Below, in pieces: positions 34,668 through 44,262 of a DNA stretch of 64,000 nucleotides. The translations under genes were made by a program, and so were the position numbers. The notes below the pieces were generated by a model. It saw nothing but the letters and a program-made list of their open reading frames with translations, ran no database searches and was not told where the DNA came from. The stretch comes from JBNKHG01 sp050290225 (lineage in GTDB: Bacteria > Pseudomonadota > Gammaproteobacteria > Pseudomonadales > Cellvibrionaceae), in contig JBNKHG010000033.1 in assembly GCA_050290225.1 (NCBI GenBank), forward strand, positions 77,955 to 141,954. The letters run 5' to 3'. How positions within the stretch are numbered: the first letter of the stretch is position 1; each line of letters begins with the position of its first letter.

Positions 34668-34725
34668 ACCGGGAAATAATATGTTTTGAAAATCTAAGAT
34701 TAGTTGACGTTCACGCGGAGTAGGC

Positions 34726-36354
34726 ATGTATATTTCAAATGATTTTGGATCTATACCGACAATTTCGTCGGTAATTCATTCAGCCGCCAGGGAAAATGGT
34801 GAGTGTGTCTGGATAATTACTGAAGATCGAACGATAACTTATGCGGAAATGGACAGGCTATCCGATACTTTTGCATCTTATTTAGCTGACATGGGTGTCT
34901 GTGAAGGTGATACTCTCGCCATTCTGTTGCCCAATTCTATCGAGTATGTAATTTTATTTTGTGCTCTTGCCAAGCTCGGCGCGATACAGGTGCCGATAAA
35001 CACCGCTTTTAAGGGTGATATGCTGACACACATCATAAACGACTCCGAAGCAAAGTATTGCCTGACAAATAAATCCTTGAGTAACAATATAAAAGATGTT
35101 TCTGAGAAATTAATTCAATTAAATGGGCTAATAATCCTCGATTTGGATAGTGAAAAGATAACTAGACCTGATAAAAAATATAATGAAGGCTCCCCTTTTT
35201 CAATGCACTATGTGGATAACATTTTCGATATTCCTCCGCGGACTTTTGTGGCCGTGGATCAAAGCCCTGATAATGTTATGGGCATCTATTACACTTCCGG
35301 CACTACCGGACCCTCAAAGGGAGTTATATGCACTCACGTGCAATGTTACTTATACGCTTCTGCGGGATATCAAGCCGGCTTTCTTGGAAAAGAGGATCGC
35401 TACTATGCGACCTTGCCGCTCTTCCACATAGGTGGATTATGGGCAATCATCTATGGTGTGGCTATTGCTGGAGCTTCAGCCGTCTTAACTAAAACTTTCA
35501 GTGCAAGCAGATTTTGGTCCGATATATCAAACTATGAAATAACCATAGCATTTTTGCTGGGTTCTATGGTTAATTTTATTAGTCGAGAAGACCGATCTGC
35601 AAACGATTCTCACAACCCATTAAAACGAATTTGCATTGCCCCATCCACCCTGGATATACCCCAAATTGAGGAGCGATTTGGGGTTAGCGTCTGGACCGCA
35701 TATGGTTCCACAGAAATTGGTTCTCCTATTATTGGTGACAACAATTCTCCTAACCGACTCACTTGTGGAAAGGTACGCAACGAACTTTATGATGTCCGGA
35801 TTGCCGATGAAAACGACAACGAATTACCAACTGGTCAAAGCGGTGAACTTTTGGTTCGACCAAAGATACCTTTTGCAATAACTCCTGGTTATTGGAAAAA
35901 CCCTGAAGCAACAATTAATTCTTTTAGAAATTTGTGGTTCCATACGGGCGACATTATGTATGCGGACGATGATGGATACTACTATTTCGTCGATCGATGT
36001 AAAGATGTCATTAGGAAAGGGGGCGAAAACATATCTTCAGTAGAAGTTGAGGATCAAATTCACAAACATCCTGCGGTGTCTGAAGCTGCAGTATTTCCGG
36101 TGCCATCAGAGCTCTCAGAAGACGAAGTTATGGCTGCTATTGTGCTTAAAAAAGAAGGCTCAATTACACATGAGGAGATTATACAGTTCCTCGATAATAA
36201 GCTGCCCTACTTTATGATTCCCAGATATATAGATTTTACCGAAAACATGCCTAAAACTGAGTCAGGGAAAGTGAAAAAGATACTTTTAAAAGAAAAGGGA
36301 ATTACCAATTCAACATGGGACTGGAACAACTCTAATATTAAGCTAACCAGATGA
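34726..36354 (+). CDS. Acyl-CoA synthetase (CaiC-like AMP-binding ligase), copy 2
   Basis: A 542-residue ligase with GIYYTSGTTGPSKGVICTHVQ (P-loop), TAYGSTEIGSP (A5), WFHTGDIMYADDDGYYYFVDR (A7), RKGGENISSVEVE (A8), and the terminal Lys in PKTESGKVKKILLKE. It is paralogous to the ligase at 27208 (shared ITYAEMDRLSD, AIQVPINTAFKGDMLTHI-type text). The two copies lie in divergent operons with the same control region, so they may activate two different acids from one substrate or act at different stages. It is third in the operon dehydrogenase alpha - beta - ligase - thiolase. Confidence 0.93.
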   Translation: MYISNDFGSIPTISSVIHSAARENGECVWIITEDRTITYAEMDRLSDTFASYLADMGVCEGDTLAILLPNSIEYVILFCALAKLGAIQVPINTAFKGDMLTHIINDSEAKYCLTNKSLSNNIKDVSEKLIQLNGLIILDLDSEKITRPDKKYNEGSPFSMHYVDNIFDIPPRTFVAVDQSPDNVMGIYYTSGTTGPSKGVICTHVQCYLYASAGYQAGFLGKEDRYYATLPLFHIGGLWAIIYGVAIAGASAVLTKTFSASRFWSDISNYEITIAFLLGSMVNFISREDRSANDSHNPLKRICIAPSTLDIPQIEERFGVSVWTAYGSTEIGSPIIGDNNSPNRLTCGKVRNELYDVRIADENDNELPTGQSGELLVRPKIPFAITPGYWKNPEATINSFRNLWFHTGDIMYADDDGYYYFVDRCKDVIRKGGENISSVEVEDQIHKHPAVSEAAVFPVPSELSEDEVMAAIVLKKEGSITHEEIIQFLDNKLPYFMIPRYIDFTENMPKTESGKVKKILLKEKGITNSTWDWNNSNIKLTR

Positions 36355-36404
36355 TAGCGTATTAGCTATTGTGTTTTAACCTTAACTTAACGGACAGATA
36401 TTTT

Positions 36405-37589
36405 ATGAAGAATGCTTTTATCGTTTCTTATGCCAGAATACCTATTGGGAAATCGCACAGAGGTGCGTTTAATAATACTCACGGGGCAACTCTGGGTGCT
36501 TGCTCTATCCGCCACGCCGTGGAAAGAAGCACTTTAGAACCCCGTTTTATTGAGGATGTTATCTTTGGTTGCGCACTACCCGAGGGAGCAACCGGCGAAA
36601 ACATAGCCAGGCAATCTGCGATTCGTGCAGGTTTACCAGTGGAAACTGCTGGAATGACCGTGAATCGTTTTTGCGCATCTGGGCTGGAAGCAGTTGCTAT
36701 TGCCGCTCAACGTATCCAAACGGGAAACGCCAATATTCTTGTTGCCGGAGGCGTTGAATCCTTAAGTCTGGTCGAAAACAAACATATGAATAGATATCGC
36801 GCACATGAAGAGTGGATTCTGGCTAATAAACCTGACCTTTATCTGCCAATGATAGATACAGCAGAAATCGTAGCCAAACGGTATGGGATTTCAAGAGAAG
36901 ATCAGGATTTGTACGCCGTGCAAAGTCAGGAACGAACCGCTCAGGCACAACAAGCAGGGTTATTTGATGATGAAATTGTGCCACTCAGGACAACCAAAAT
37001 TGTTATCGATAAAGCCACCGGAGAGCAGCACGAAGAACCGGTAGAATTATTATCTGATGAAGGCAATAGGCCAGGGACAAATATCGAAAAACTCTCCGAG
37101 TTGAAACCGGCCGCCAGTGAACAAGGGACGATAACTGCCGGCAATGCCAGTCAAATATCAGACGGATCGGCAGCGCTTGTACTAATGAGCGAAGAAGAAG
37201 TAAATAAAAGGAATATCGAACCACTTGGCGTTTTCAGGGGAATTGCCATTAGTGGCTGTGAACCGGATGAGATGGGAATAGGCCCTGTTTTTGCTGTACC
37301 CAAGCTACTGCAGCAAACGGGGTTAAGTATCGATGATATCGATCTGTGGGAACTTAACGAGGCTTTTGCCGTGCAGGTGGTGTATTGCAGGGATAGGCTC
37401 GGAATTCCGAATGAGAAGTTGAACGTAAACGGAGGCGCAATTTCTATTGGACACCCCTATGGTATGAGTGGCGCCAGAATGGTTGGCCATGCTTTACTTG
37501 AGGGTAAGAGGCGAAAAGCAAAATACGCTGTTATTACGATGTGCATCGGTGGCGGCATGGGTGCAGCCGGTCTGGTGGAAATACTGTAA
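36405..37589 (+). CDS. Thiolase (acetyl-CoA C-acyltransferase)
   Basis: The ATG at 36405 (MKNAFIVSYARIPIGKSHRGAF) is the family start and gives 394 residues; an upstream in-frame start at 36369 adds unrelated sequence. Acylation Cys90 in NRFCASG, His in GGAISIGHPYGMSGARM, and second Cys in MCIGGGMGAAG are all present, so the enzyme should be active. It cleaves a 3-ketoacyl-CoA, releasing acetyl-CoA or propionyl-CoA. Fourth and last gene of the plus-strand operon; together with the products of 32362-33570 and 29996 it completes one round of beta-oxidation. Confidence 0.95.
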   Translation: MKNAFIVSYARIPIGKSHRGAFNNTHGATLGACSIRHAVERSTLEPRFIEDVIFGCALPEGATGENIARQSAIRAGLPVETAGMTVNRFCASGLEAVAIAAQRIQTGNANILVAGGVESLSLVENKHMNRYRAHEEWILANKPDLYLPMIDTAEIVAKRYGISREDQDLYAVQSQERTAQAQQAGLFDDEIVPLRTTKIVIDKATGEQHEEPVELLSDEGNRPGTNIEKLSELKPAASEQGTITAGNASQISDGSAALVLMSEEEVNKRNIEPLGVFRGIAISGCEPDEMGIGPVFAVPKLLQQTGLSIDDIDLWELNEAFAVQVVYCRDRLGIPNEKLNVNGGAISIGHPYGMSGARMVGHALLEGKRRKAKYAVITMCIGGGMGAAGLVEIL

Positions 37590-37708
37590 AAACTTCGATT
37601 AGGTACTGGCCGGTGGCGGCTCCGGTGGAGAGTATTCAGTTACAAACCGCGTACCGGCCAAAAAAAAGCAAAAACACTTACACTATCCGAACTCGGTCTA
37701 ACTTTTAC

Positions 37709-38983
37709 CTAATTTTCACCCATTAAGTGTCGCGCTAAAGAGTAAAATTCAATCGAAGAAGATTTGAGCGTTCGGAGTCTGACCTTTGCTATAGGGGTAA
37801 ACGGCAAGGGTAATTTTTGCTTGTCTCCGTTCATCATAAATTCGCCAAGCAAAGAACCGAAGATAATCCCAGGCCCAATTCCACGACCGTTATAACCCAT
37901 GCAACTGTACATACCTTGACCGACCTCATGTAAATGCGGTATGGCGTTCGTTGTGAACGCTAACTGACCGTTCCAGTAATGAGACCACTGTACGTCCTTT
38001 AGCTCAGGAGCCAATTTTCTTAGTGAATTTGTCGCCCAATTTTTATGGATATTTTCCGTAAATTTTGTGAAATGTCCAAGCGTACCGAATATAATCCTCC
38101 CGGCACTATCTCGCCTAAAAGCACGCAACATCAACCGAGTATCCCATACTCCCTGTTTATCAGGTAATATCGATTCAGCTGATTCGTCATCTATCGGTGT
38201 AGTAGCGAGCTGAAAAAATTTTATGGGTATGAATGAATGATGGATATCGCCTATTTCCTCCCCCGTATAAGCATTAGTAGCAAGCAGGACTTTTTCAGCG
38301 TAAATCGTGGCGCCTGATAATTTTATTGCCCAGAAATTACCCTGTCTTTCGAAATATTCAGCTTTGGTGTTCTCATAAATTTCCGCCCCTGAATTAATAG
38401 CTTGCTGAGCAAGGCCACGCACCAGGCTCAAGGGCTGAACCGTACCGCCTCTGGGATGGAAAATTCCACCACAGTAATTGTGAATTCCGGTCAACCGAAC
38501 AGCCTGTTCTGCGGTCATGACCTGAAAGCTGACACCGTAATCCAACATGGGCTTATAATGTTTAATTTGATTCTGAAGAGCCCGGTCATTATGCGCCAAA
38601 TGACAAGTACCGCTTTGTGTCGCTTCACATTCGATACCATAGTTTCTAATCAGATTAAAAACATGGTCAGGGGCGTTAGCAAGAGTTTTGATAAGCTTAA
38701 CCCCGTCTCTACTTCCCAGGCGTTTTACTATTTCTGTCGCTGATAGCCACAGCCCCGCGTTTACAAGGCCTGTATTTCTTCCCGATCCGCCATACCCAAT
38801 TTCATGCTGATCTACAATTGCGACTTTTACTCCTTGCCCGGCTAATTTGATTGCTGCCGATATTCCGGTATACCCTGCACCTACGACAAGAAAATCAAGC
38901 TTTATTCCATTTTTGGGGGCATGGGTTAAAGGTTTCTCAATTGCCGATTCATTCCACACCGGCTCATTACTGGTCATAATCAT
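37709..38983 (-). CDS. FAD-dependent amine/amino-acid oxidase (DAO family)
   Basis: A 424-residue flavoprotein. The FAD-binding motif is DFLVVGAGYTGISAAIKLAGQGVKVAIVDQHEIGYGGSGRNTGLV (about residues 29-70). The C-terminal block GMYSCMGYNGRGIGPGIIFGSLLGEFM is as in the PuuB/DadA-like subgroup. Such enzymes oxidise secondary or primary amines, including gamma-glutamylputrescine, giving an aldehyde or keto acid, ammonia and reduced acceptor. With an aldehyde dehydrogenase and two amidohydrolases in the same island, removal and oxidation of an amine part of the substrate is plausible. It is downstream of the TonB receptor, separated by a candidate terminator. Confidence 0.9.
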   Translation of the reverse strand: MIMTSNEPVWNESAIEKPLTHAPKNGIKLDFLVVGAGYTGISAAIKLAGQGVKVAIVDQHEIGYGGSGRNTGLVNAGLWLSATEIVKRLGSRDGVKLIKTLANAPDHVFNLIRNYGIECEATQSGTCHLAHNDRALQNQIKHYKPMLDYGVSFQVMTAEQAVRLTGIHNYCGGIFHPRGGTVQPLSLVRGLAQQAINSGAEIYENTKAEYFERQGNFWAIKLSGATIYAEKVLLATNAYTGEEIGDIHHSFIPIKFFQLATTPIDDESAESILPDKQGVWDTRLMLRAFRRDSAGRIIFGTLGHFTKFTENIHKNWATNSLRKLAPELKDVQWSHYWNGQLAFTTNAIPHLHEVGQGMYSCMGYNGRGIGPGIIFGSLLGEFMMNGDKQKLPLPFTPIAKVRLRTLKSSSIEFYSLARHLMGEN

Positions 38984-39173
38984 GCTCGAACCCTAAACCA
39001 CCAAGACCAACTTTCCATCGAAAATCTATTCATGGAGCAAAGAACTTCCGCTTTTATCAATGCCAGCCCAGAAAAGTCAAGCGCAAGAATTGAGGTCAAT
39101 TCTCGATGGTATTGTATGTGCCGCCTCTGGCTGTTTCATTTTAAAAACAACAACATCAACGTTTAAAAAGAGA

Positions 39174-39230
39174 AGAGGTGAAGTGTCCTACTCATCCCAT
39201 ACACCGGAATGATTCATACCCTTCACCTCT
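39174..39230 (-). terminator. Candidate terminator of the TonB receptor gene
   Basis: Arms AGAGGTGAAG (39174-39183) and CTTCACCTCT (39221-39230) are exact reverse complements with a 37-base loop. Read on the minus strand, the second arm is followed by TCTCTTTTT. It lies 43 bp past the receptor stop codon. The loop is long for an intrinsic terminator. Confidence 0.5.
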
Positions 39231-39272
39231 ATTTCTCAACGACAGACTTCGTCATAACGAGAACAATCCATA

Positions 39273-41606
39273 TCAGAAATCTACTCCGATTTTTATACCA
39301 TAAGTTCTTCTCGCATTTATTGCGGCGTCATCGGACCCCAAACACGTAACCGAAGGTGATGATGGACAGAATGTTGTGATTACTTGAACATTGTCCGTTA
39401 TATTGTTAACGAAAAACGAGAGGTGAAAGGATTCGTTGGGATGTTGATAGTTTATGAGAAAATCGCTAATCCAATAATCACCCAACTCTTCGAAATCATT
39501 TTCTTTCGTAGTATAGAAGTTACCTCGATAATTCCAGCGAAGTTCGGGGGCGAAAGTGCCAATTTCTGTGGGGATTTCATAACGCAGCATACCATTGAAA
39601 TTAAAGTCTTCAGCATAAGGAAGCACGTTGCCTTCTATCCCTGGATCATTTGCCTTTTTAATTTCAGATTCAACAACGCCGAATCCCAGCATGAGGCTCA
39701 CATTCGTGGTGGGCAAAGCCCACAATTCGAGTTCCGCACCATAAATGCTTGCTTTGTCGAGATTACTCAGCACCTGAACAAAATCGCTATCTATATTTTC
39801 TGTTTGAATAGTTTGATAATCCTGATAATCAGAGTAAAACATGGCAGTATTTATCCGTAACCGGCCATCATACCAATCTGACTTTAAGCCTATTTCATAT
39901 GAGATGACAGTTTCGGGATTAACGGTTACCACTTCGGATGGCGTATCCGCCGCAGGATTGAAAGCACCTCCTCGAAAGCCTTTCGATATACTGGCGTACA
40001 AAAGTTTTTTGTCTTCCAGCTTATAATCTGCAGACAGTCGCCAGGTTAGCTCATTCCAGCTATCGTCCCCATCGACCTCTTGTCTGGGCTGAGTATACTG
40101 AATTTTATTCTGTATCAGCGCTGTGTAAAAAGCCTCAGACTCTCCCGGCAGCAATGCAAGATCTGATGCAAACGTTCCAAAACGACCAAGCACATTGGTA
40201 AAGTCTTTATCTTCAACATTCCACCTTATCGCATGCGTTGTTTTCAGTTTTTCAGTCCAGTCAAACGTTGTATGCACAAAGAATGCATAAGATTTCATTA
40301 GCTGGTTCGCATGTCTTTCTTTTACGACGGGTACAGCCGGGGTGACTACGCCCACACCCGGAAGAAATACGCCTCCACTCGGTGAAACATTGTTGATATC
40401 TGCAGCAAAAATGCCGGTCTCCAATAGGTTGGTGCGCGCCTTTGAATCTTCTTCCAGATAAAATCCACCCAACATCCACTGAAACTGGCTTGAAGTTTCC
40501 GACGCCAGTCTTAGCTCAACGCTTGACTGCTCTATATCGTATAGCGCCCTTTCATCATAGATCGGTATGGGCATTTGAGAATTTGACAGGAAATACTCAT
40601 AGGTTGTATCAACAAACCCACCGATTGCCGTCAGGGTATAATCCGATAAATCATAGTTTATTTCGATTGAATACAGGTCATAATCAATTTTTTCCCTTTG
40701 ATCGAACTGTGCGGAAATGTGTTTAAAGTCGTCATCTTTCCCTCCGGGATTCGAAGTAAAGCCTATCGAATCCGCTATTGCGCCGAAAAATGGATCTGTG
40801 GGTTTCTCAAACGATGAGTGAAGGACAGGAGATGCCGTTCCCTCCCATACCTGGGTTTTAAAACGAACGCTTAATTTATCCGTCGGCTCCCAGTCCATAA
40901 TACCTCGTACGGACCAATAATCATCTTCTCCATCTTTTCTACCGGTAGTTACGTTTTTTAAATCCCCTTTATTCTCATCTGAAAGAAATGCAAATCTTCC
41001 AGTCAAGGTTTCTGATATAGGACCGGTAATAGCGCCTGTATATGCGATCCTGTCGTAATTGCCGAGCGTCAGGTTAAAGTTTCCACCAAACTCTTTCTCG
41101 GGTTTAGCAGAAATAAACTGCATAGCGCCTCCCGTAGCGTTTCTTCCAAAAAGAGTCCCCTGAGGTCCCCTGAGAACCTCAATGCGCTCCTGGTCGTACA
41201 ACGGTAGTCCCTGGAGTATTAAACTATTCAATACCAAACCATCGTGGTATACCATGATTGGTGCATTTGCCTGTCCATGGAAATTAGCGTTTGATATTCC
41301 TCTGATGGAAAAGAAGGGAATACTCATTCCAATGTAGTTATCTGTTTGAACGTTGGGCAACATTTTGCCCAAGTCAAAAGCATTATCAAGGTAGTTATCA
41401 ACTTCGCTCCACTCTAGTGCTGTAAGGGAAATTGGCACATCCTGCGCTGATTCTCTTCTTCTTTGCGCAGTAACAAAAATCTCTTCAATCTTATTAGTAG
41501 CACCAGATTTTTCATCACCAGCTTGTACCTCACCAGCTTGTACCTCAACGCTATATACTGAAAAACTAACCAAAAATCCGACTATAAAAAACGTTATTCT
41601 AATCAT
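39273..41606 (-). CDS. TonB-dependent outer-membrane receptor
   Basis: A 777-residue receptor with a signal peptide (MIRITFFIVGFLVSFSVYSVEV). A small in-frame duplication VQAGEVQAG follows, caused by a 12-bp tandem repeat. The TonB-box segment EEIFVTAQRRRES and a plug with SIRGISNANFHG and ERIEVLRGPQGTLFGRNATGGAM come next, then the barrel ending in YGIKIGVDF. It would import the compound degraded by the island's enzymes. An operator-like pair lies ~105 bp upstream (41712-41745). Only about 27% of the island is shared with typical chromosomal functions, so this receptor is probably specific to the island substrate. Confidence 0.94.
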   Translation of the reverse strand: MIRITFFIVGFLVSFSVYSVEVQAGEVQAGDEKSGATNKIEEIFVTAQRRRESAQDVPISLTALEWSEVDNYLDNAFDLGKMLPNVQTDNYIGMSIPFFSIRGISNANFHGQANAPIMVYHDGLVLNSLILQGLPLYDQERIEVLRGPQGTLFGRNATGGAMQFISAKPEKEFGGNFNLTLGNYDRIAYTGAITGPISETLTGRFAFLSDENKGDLKNVTTGRKDGEDDYWSVRGIMDWEPTDKLSVRFKTQVWEGTASPVLHSSFEKPTDPFFGAIADSIGFTSNPGGKDDDFKHISAQFDQREKIDYDLYSIEINYDLSDYTLTAIGGFVDTTYEYFLSNSQMPIPIYDERALYDIEQSSVELRLASETSSQFQWMLGGFYLEEDSKARTNLLETGIFAADINNVSPSGGVFLPGVGVVTPAVPVVKERHANQLMKSYAFFVHTTFDWTEKLKTTHAIRWNVEDKDFTNVLGRFGTFASDLALLPGESEAFYTALIQNKIQYTQPRQEVDGDDSWNELTWRLSADYKLEDKKLLYASISKGFRGGAFNPAADTPSEVVTVNPETVISYEIGLKSDWYDGRLRINTAMFYSDYQDYQTIQTENIDSDFVQVLSNLDKASIYGAELELWALPTTNVSLMLGFGVVESEIKKANDPGIEGNVLPYAEDFNFNGMLRYEIPTEIGTFAPELRWNYRGNFYTTKENDFEELGDYWISDFLINYQHPNESFHLSFFVNNITDNVQVITTFCPSSPSVTCLGSDDAAINARRTYGIKIGVDF

Positions 41607-41711
41607 GATTTACCCTCCAACTATCTCTCTTAACAAAGCCTGGTTTAAGACTTTTCCCAAGCTCACTTGAACAAGAATATGTTGTCAGTATCGCCGGCTC
41701 ATCCAATAACC

Positions 41712-41745
41712 ATACCAATCAGTATACAACTATACACCATAGTAT
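41712..41745. promoter_or_regulatory. Candidate TetR operator B, upstream of the receptor
   Basis: Plus-strand ATACCAATCAGTAT (41712-41725) and inverted ATACTATGGT (plus positions 41736-41745). Same layout as site A at 32211 and site C at 44127. Confidence 0.55.
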
Positions 41746-41778
41746 GGCGAATTCAAGTAATAACTGCAATTACGTTAC

Positions 41779-42441
41779 TCAAATGGTTATCGTCTTCACC
41801 TGCGTATTGAGTGGCTTCATCTGTTCGATCGCCGCCGCCGCCAGTAAATCAGCCCGCTTGCCACTCAACTTAACGATCACGGTATACCGCGTCTTGCGCT
41901 CAACAAAAGTTAGCAATGCACTCTTGCGGCCCTTGCCCATTACCGCGTCACCTTCCCGGTCGCCAATGCGGGCTCGTCTGTCGACAATGTTTGGCCGCTC
42001 ATCAATGTCGACCCGGTTTTTGATCTTGCCGCGGTCGTCGCAGGTGCCATAGCGCTTGCGATAGGGCTTTGACACAATCCTCAGGTGTGTATAAAGATCG
42101 CCGCCATTCGCTTTGTCAGCGTAGATCACCTGATAGATGGTCTCATGGTGAAGGGATACGTGATGATGCCGACCGAGGTAATCTACCACCTGCTGGGGAC
42201 TCCATTCTTGCCGTATCAATCTCTTAACCCAATCCATCACCTCGGGTGTGAGCTTGCGCGACTTTTCGGCTGCTGCACGGCGTGTATCGCTCAAACGCTG
42301 GGCCTGGGCGGGCCTATAGCCTCGTAGACCGCGATTGCGCCGCAGCTCGCGACTAATGGTGGACGGGCTTCTGTCCAGCAGTTATGCGATCTCTTTTGTG
42401 TGTGACCTGCTTTCATTAGCGTGTAAAACTGGTATCGTTGC
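41779..42441 (-). pseudogene. IS30-family transposase remnant
   Basis: The longest frame (171 residues from 42294) has SRKLTPEVMDWVKRLI, EWSPQQVVDYLGRHHHVSLHHETIYQVIY, GTCDDRGKIKNRVDIDERP and REGDAVMGKGRKSALLTFVERKTRY, all IS30 type. Upstream the similarity continues in two frames (QRYQFYTLMKAGHTQK and LLDRSPSTISRELRRN), separated by a one-base deletion and an in-frame TAA. The C-terminus is lost after VKTIT, before the second and third DDE residues. It cannot be active. It lies between the TonB receptor and the first M20 gene. Confidence 0.88.
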
Positions 42442-42490
42442 CCCTAAAACATGAACGAGGCCGCGACCGCGAGGGTTTATGAGATGGCTT

Positions 42491-44035
42491 CTATAAACCC
42501 GATTCGATTTCTTGCTCAATAGACTTCCCTATACGGTCAAGCCTTTCACTCAACTCAGGTTCCAGCTTATTCCATTTAGGCCCTCGCTTGAATGCCTCCA
42601 AAACAGAGTGATAATGTGAGTCCGGAAGAGGAGCTGGCGGCTGAAACTCTCGATCTTCAGGAACGGGGTTGTAAAACTCAATATCTTTTGTCCGCTCATA
42701 AAACTCTTCTTTCGCCTCTTTGAGCGCAGTCTGATCCTCAAAAAGGTCTAACAATGTTGTGGCCACCATCTTTGAGGCTGACAAAATTGATTGGTGGGCG
42801 ATATTTGTTAATCCAAGAGTAGCGGTAGCCCAATCAGGCCAGCCATAGACGAGATAATTCGTAGAAATCATAAGATTGGGGCATTTATATGAAAAAATAG
42901 TTGAATCACCGGTCGCAGGCAAATGTGAATACCCCTTGGAACCCGGTTTAACAGGCTCTTGCTCGCCTAGCGGATTAGCCGGCACATTCTGCCCCAACGA
43001 CTTATATATTTCCTGTACGTACTCAATATCGTTTTCCGTTAATTTGGGGACACCGATTATCTCTATATTTTTAAATGCGGTTTCCGCGAGTGAAAAATTA
43101 GGAATTGGTTCCCAAGTACCTGTAACAACTTCATTTTTTACTTCAACGCCAAGCGCCATCGCCGCGGCATTTGCACAAGTAAATATGCGCTTTTGTATTT
43201 CTTCATTGTCTTTTCTTTTTAAAGCCCGTGTTACATAAGTCAGTCTGGCATTTCCCGGCACACTGCTAAGTCCGTAATCCGCATAGGAGGTATCAAAAAT
43301 AGATGCAAATACTGGCGCTTCATGGATATGTACGATGCTGTCTTTAACATAATTCACAGCAATATCCATCAGTTGTGCTGCCTGATATGCATTATTACCG
43401 CCCCAAGGCAGCGCGTTATATACTGAAGCTCCTGTAAAGGTATGCCTGGTATGATTATTGCTACTAATCGTCATATAGTTTAATGTTTCTACACCCGTCT
43501 CATGGGTTGGATGCCAACCTACGCATGCGTCAAGATCATCGAACATCCCGGCACGCTCCATTAAATTTTTTCCAAGCGCATTTTTTTCAGCGGGGCAACC
43601 AAAGACTTTTAGCGTGCCGGCTATTTGGTATTTTTCCATTACCTCTTTAGTGGCGATAGCAGCACCCAACGCTCCTGCCCCTAATCCATGATGCATGTCA
43701 TAGCAACCCGGAAGCCGGGGCATAACCTCTTGTTTATACGGCACAGGCATTTGAGAAGTGCCCTCCACAGCATCATATTCGACGTAGGTTGCCAATACAG
43801 GAGAACCACTTCCATAAGTCGCCACAAAAGAAGTATCGCCAAGCCCCGGGACACCCAGTCTCACATCAAAACCGTACTCCCCTAGCGTATTAGCATGAAG
43901 TTTGGCCGATCTATATTCTTTTAACGCTGGTTCAGCGTACAACCATATACGATCGCTAATATCCGTAATAAGCTGCTTGTTTTCCTCAATCCAATCAACA
44001 GCATCTTGTTTTCTACCTGAGAATAGCTTTTTCAT
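42491..44035 (-). CDS. M20 amidohydrolase, AbgB-like
   Basis: A 514-residue M20D peptidase-family enzyme. Recognisable blocks: CYDMHHGLGAGALGAAIA, FGCPAEKNALGKN, VGWHPTHETG, STANNHTRHTF-like dimerisation segment (SSNNHTRHTFTGASVYNALP), and SHLPATGDSTIFSYKCPN. The type is that of AbgB, which with AbgA cleaves p-aminobenzoyl-glutamate; unusual members hydrolyse other amides. The acidic-ligand motif is atypical (AEKNA), so metal ligation should be checked. It is divergent from a second M20 enzyme at 44263 with an operator-like pair in between. I infer hydrolysis of an amide bond in the island substrate. Confidence 0.9.
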   Translation of the reverse strand: MKKLFSGRKQDAVDWIEENKQLITDISDRIWLYAEPALKEYRSAKLHANTLGEYGFDVRLGVPGLGDTSFVATYGSGSPVLATYVEYDAVEGTSQMPVPYKQEVMPRLPGCYDMHHGLGAGALGAAIATKEVMEKYQIAGTLKVFGCPAEKNALGKNLMERAGMFDDLDACVGWHPTHETGVETLNYMTISSNNHTRHTFTGASVYNALPWGGNNAYQAAQLMDIAVNYVKDSIVHIHEAPVFASIFDTSYADYGLSSVPGNARLTYVTRALKRKDNEEIQKRIFTCANAAAMALGVEVKNEVVTGTWEPIPNFSLAETAFKNIEIIGVPKLTENDIEYVQEIYKSLGQNVPANPLGEQEPVKPGSKGYSHLPATGDSTIFSYKCPNLMISTNYLVYGWPDWATATLGLTNIAHQSILSASKMVATTLLDLFEDQTALKEAKEEFYERTKDIEFYNPVPEDREFQPPAPLPDSHYHSVLEAFKRGPKWNKLEPELSERLDRIGKSIEQEIESGL

Positions 44036-44126
44036 GCCGTATCCTTAATAAACACAGGCGGTAATTTGCCGCCTCTTTTGAAGATTAATTTGGCTTGACT
44101 TGCTTTCTTTTAGGCCGCACTATAGT

Positions 44127-44157
44127 CCACATAGTATAGCTCCATACCAATCGTACC
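44127..44157. promoter_or_regulatory. Candidate TetR operator C, between divergent M20 genes
   Basis: Inverted ATACTATGTGG (plus positions 44127-44137) and plus-strand ATACCAATCGTACC (44144-44157). It sits between the two amidohydrolase starts. The first eight bases, ATACCAAT, match site B exactly. Confidence 0.6.
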
Positions 44158-44262
44158 AGATATCGTTAAATTGTCAAGTATTAACCTTTACGAAACAACA
44201 AAATTACATCTACAATCAATGAGTTAAAATATGATCTTTAGAAAAATTGGATGCCTTAAACC

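Noticed and set aside
37590..37708. GGCCGG hairpin followed by a run of A as a terminator between convergent genes
   Set aside because: The A-run is on the wrong side for both transcripts, and the loop is over 40 bases.
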